Source: an uncultured bacterium
GTDB taxonomy: Bacteria > Elusimicrobiota > Elusimicrobia > Elusimicrobiales > Elusimicrobiaceae
Reading direction: 5' to 3'
Assembly: GCA_949294095.1 (NCBI GenBank)
Contig: CASFFZ010000001.1
Coordinates: 372,001-436,000 of the forward strand
DNA: 64,000 bases
In this document: piece after piece, positions 62,024-64,000 of the stretch
How the letters are laid out: each line of letters starts with the position of its first letter
Numbering within the stretch: position 1 is the stretch's first letter
The notes under the pieces: model-generated
Database searches by the model: none
What the model was told of the DNA's origin: nothing
What the model saw: only the letters and a program-made list of their open reading frames with translations
Translations under genes and position numbers: made by a program

Positions 62024-62079
62024 ACTTTATTTCTCCTTGTGAAATCAAAAAATTTTACCCCATTTGGGCGGAACGGGCA

Positions 62080-62661
62080 TTACCCTTCCGCGTGCTGGCC
62101 GACAATGACCCGCGCCGGGCGCAGGACTTTGCCGTCCATCGTAAATCCCATCTGTACTTCCTGCAAGACAAGTCCGTCCTGATCTTCGCTGGACGGAATC
62201 ATTGCCACTACTTCCTGGGTGGCCGGATCATACGGTTTGTCCAGCACATCCATATGCTCAATTCCTTCGGCCTTAAAAGCTTTTTCAAGCTCCGCAAACA
62301 CCATATTCAGCCCGTCTTTAACGGCTTTTAGCGAAGCGGAACATTCTCCTTTGTCTTCTTCTTTGGCCAGTTCGGCGCGCTGGCGCAAAAGCACTTCGTA
62401 CGCGGGAAGCAGTTTTTCGGCAAATTCTTTTTTCCCGTAAGCCAGGAAAGAAGCTTTTTCCCGCTCGGTGCGTTTGCGGTAGTTGTCAAAGTCCGCGCTT
62501 AAACGAACCAACTGGTCGTAATAATCGGGCTTTTTTTCCGGGGCGGGCTCGTCCGCCGGTTTTACTTCCATTTCCGGCTCGCGCACTTCCGGCAAGTCCT
62601 GCTCATCAAGCGCTTGGGCGGTTTCCTCGCCGCCGTTTTTATGCTGATGTTTTTTACTCAT
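62080..62661 (-). CDS. grpE: Nucleotide exchange factor GrpE
   Basis: The protein is about 193 aa from the ATG at 62661. The N-terminal third is acidic and disordered; the coiled coil follows (LVRLSADFDNYRKRTEREKA) and the C-terminal beta domain holds DVLDKPYDPATQEVVAM and GFTMDGKVLRPARVIVG. It releases ADP from DnaK. An ATG four codons upstream (62673) is possible; the chosen one overlaps hrcA by 8 nt. Confidence 0.95.
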   Translation of the reverse strand: MSKKHQHKNGGEETAQALDEQDLPEVREPEMEVKPADEPAPEKKPDYYDQLVRLSADFDNYRKRTEREKASFLAYGKKEFAEKLLPAYEVLLRQRAELAKEEDKGECSASLKAVKDGLNMVFAELEKAFKAEGIEHMDVLDKPYDPATQEVVAMIPSSEDQDGLVLQEVQMGFTMDGKVLRPARVIVGQHAEG

Positions 62662-63754
62662 AGTCTTTCTCATCCTCGGAGGGCAAAGCCGTCCAGGTAT
62701 TCATAGAAGCTTCCAACAAACTTCCGATAAAATTTACCAAGGACATCACTCTGGTATACTCCATATGTTTCGGGCCGATAATGCCCAACATCCCTACCGT
62801 TTTATCCCCCACACGGCAAGCGGTAGACACAATGCTCAGGTTGCGCAGTTCCGCCAGTTCGTTTTCGCTGCCAATGCTGACGTTTAACTTCTGGTTGGAT
62901 TTTTCCATATCCGTCATCTTTTCATTGAGCAGCGAAGAAAACCGTTCGCGCTCCTCCACCACCCGCATCATTTGTTTCAAATCTTCGTAATCTTCCTGCG
63001 TGGTATTTTCCAGCAGGCGGCCGATGCCTTCCACATACAATTCATCCGCACTGGTTTGGGGCCGTTCAATATCTTTCAGCACCTGGGTGGTTAAATCCGC
63101 CAAGTCGGAAATTTCCCGATGGCCGGAATGAATGTGCTGCCACAGCACCTGCCGCGCCTGAGCCAGCGTGCGGCCGGCAATTTCTTCATTAATAAAGCGG
63201 CTCAGTACCCGCAGGCGGGCCGGTTCAATCACGTATCCCGTACGCACCGGCCAGTGCCGCACGGCGCCCGCTTGCGTAACCAGTACTACCAAAATCAGCC
63301 CCGGCGCCACCGGCACAAAATCCAGCCGCTGAATCCGCTGGTCGTCCACGTTGGCCGTGTACACAAACCCCGCCGCGCCGGAAAGCATCGCCAATAAGCG
63401 CGAGGTTTGCACCAGTATATTGTCCACCTCGTTGACGCGGGCATCGTACTGCTCTTCAATGCGCTGGCGCTCGCGGGCGGCCATTTTTTGCACGTTGGCC
63501 AGGTAATCCACATAATAGCGGTAGGCTTTGTCTGTAGGAATACGACCGCCGGAAGTATGCGGCTGGTAAAGGTATCCTTCTTCCTCCAGTTCTTTCATAA
63601 TGTTGCGGATGGTGGCGCTGGAAACATCCGGCAGGGCGCCGTCCGCAATCATTTGCGAACCGACCGGCCGGCGGGTTTCCACAAACTGCTGGATGACCCA
63701 CCGCAGGATCTTTTCTTTACGGGCTTTGGCAATTTCCGGTTTTAAAATTCTCAT
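62654..63754 (-). CDS. hrcA: Heat-inducible transcription repressor HrcA
   Basis: The protein is 366 aa. The N-terminal winged helix (ILRWVIQQFVETRRPVGSQM, DVSSATIRNIMKELEEEGYL) binds CIRCE. The GAF-like domain and the end block (GPKHMEYTRVMSLVNFIGSLL) are typical. It represses heat-shock operons and is inactivated on heat. It controls its own operon through the operator at 63792-63818. Confidence 0.97.
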   Translation of the reverse strand: MRILKPEIAKARKEKILRWVIQQFVETRRPVGSQMIADGALPDVSSATIRNIMKELEEEGYLYQPHTSGGRIPTDKAYRYYVDYLANVQKMAARERQRIEEQYDARVNEVDNILVQTSRLLAMLSGAAGFVYTANVDDQRIQRLDFVPVAPGLILVVLVTQAGAVRHWPVRTGYVIEPARLRVLSRFINEEIAGRTLAQARQVLWQHIHSGHREISDLADLTTQVLKDIERPQTSADELYVEGIGRLLENTTQEDYEDLKQMMRVVEERERFSSLLNEKMTDMEKSNQKLNVSIGSENELAELRNLSIVSTACRVGDKTVGMLGIIGPKHMEYTRVMSLVNFIGSLLEASMNTWTALPSEDEKDYE

Positions 63755-63791
63755 ATGCTTTTGGGGAAACGGGAGCGTGCCGGTTTTATTT

Positions 63792-63818
63792 TTAGCACTC
63801 TTTGTTTCTCTCTGCTAG
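63792..63818. promoter_or_regulatory. CIRCE-like HrcA operator
   Basis: One half-site is the exact consensus TTAGCACTC, then 9 nt. The other half reads CTCTGCTAG, keeping only TGCTA of GAGTGCTAA. It lies on the expected transcription start, 38 nt before hrcA. Confidence 0.75.
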
Positions 63819-63819
63819 T

Positions 63820-63848
63820 ATTATATGCAATTATTTTATTTTTGTCAA
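63820..63848 (-). promoter_or_regulatory. Consensus sigma70 promoter of hrcA-grpE-dnaK
   Basis: Minus strand: TTGACA (63843-63848), 17 nt, TATAAT (63820-63825), a perfect match. The operator starts 1 nt after the -10. Confidence 0.9.
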
Positions 63849-63904
63849 CCCCTTTTTTAGACTGCTAATTTTGAAGCCGCCTTTCCCGTCGGATCAAAGA
63901 GCAA

Positions 63905-63941
63905 TAAAAAACCCTTCCTATCAGCCAGTATAGAAAGGGTG
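63905..63941 (-). terminator. Terminator of a gene beyond the right edge
   Basis: ACCCTT-CTAT/ATAG-AAGGGT stem with a T-run on the minus strand. It would end a minus-strand transcript entering from the right. I see no gene in 63942-64000. Confidence 0.6.
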
Positions 63942-64000
63942 ATGCGCAAAAACAAGCGTATTTTTGGATTAGACCTGGCCCCGCCGCAAACGAACTAGGC

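Noticed and set aside
63942-64000. Short plus-strand ORF starting MRKNKRIFGLDLA
   Set aside because: It stops after about 18 codons and has no ribosome site.

Overview
The window looks like a chromosomal stretch from a Gram-negative, probably anaerobic and host-associated bacterium. The phylum Elusimicrobiota (Elusimicrobium-like) is my best guess. The envelope is diderm: an outer-membrane beta-barrel protein, apolipoprotein N-acyltransferase and a lipoprotein are encoded. Four separate type IV pilin-like genes share the FTLIELLVVV leader, and gene order around the PTS resembles that of deltaproteobacteria. The phylum is an inference from gene content; there is no rRNA gene here to prove it. 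There is no transposase, integrase, phage gene, CRISPR array or obvious island. The window is almost entirely housekeeping genes, separated by strong hairpin terminators.

Layout. 1-2.7 kb (+): end of a polysaccharide operon (sugar epimerase fragment, polyprenyl-phosphate sugar transferase, secreted glycosidase-like protein). 2.9-4.6 kb (-): outer-membrane barrel and a secreted beta-rich protein. 4.9-6.2 kb (+): GT39-like membrane protein. 6.3-10.5 kb (-): SMC and a metallophosphoesterase. 10.7-20 kb (+): a 74-aa duplicated-motif protein, a structured non-coding stretch, then hpf-hprK-rapZ-EIIA-EIIB-EIIC-EIID-HPr-EI-lepA. This is a full mannose-family phosphotransferase system with its HPr kinase. 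20-22 kb: pilin gene, folD and a lipoprotein. 22-30.8 kb (-): gdpD, then a tight operon secA-(Cys-rich protein)-lnt-prfB-hemW-cofE-like-mscL. 30.9-34 kb: small secreted proteins (-), and a NifU-like and a PHP protein (+). 34.1-37.9 kb (-): a 1265-aa signal-peptide protein ending in an MFS-type transporter. 38.4-45.3 kb: coaD, dgt, a pilin gene, a repeat-rich non-coding block, ankyrin protein, MBL hydrolase/HxlR pair, tRNA-Gly and small enzymes. 45.3-53.6 kb: pilin gene, pheST with a coiled-coil gene (-), and zapA-like-rarA-xseA-xseB-tlyA (+). 53.6-58 kb (-): pilin gene and glmU-prs-rplY-pth. 58-63.8 kb (-): rsmE-mtaB and hrcA-grpE-dnaK with a CIRCE-like operator.

Four things stand out. (i) Three pilin genes share a promoter whose -35/-10 spacer contains an 11-12 nt T homopolymer, a plausible phase-variation switch. 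Two of them also carry an inverted repeat around the start codon, and one of these two is out of frame with its ATG. (ii) At least nine genes have a -10-like hexamer 6-8 nt before ATG and no Shine-Dalgarno sequence, which suggests frequent leaderless mRNAs. (iii) A promoter-led, highly structured region of about 250 nt sits directly upstream of hpf and may encode a non-coding RNA. (iv) The giant secreted-domain/MFS fusion and an ankyrin gene share leader motifs. All of these are read by eye; folds, homology searches and transcript ends were not computed.
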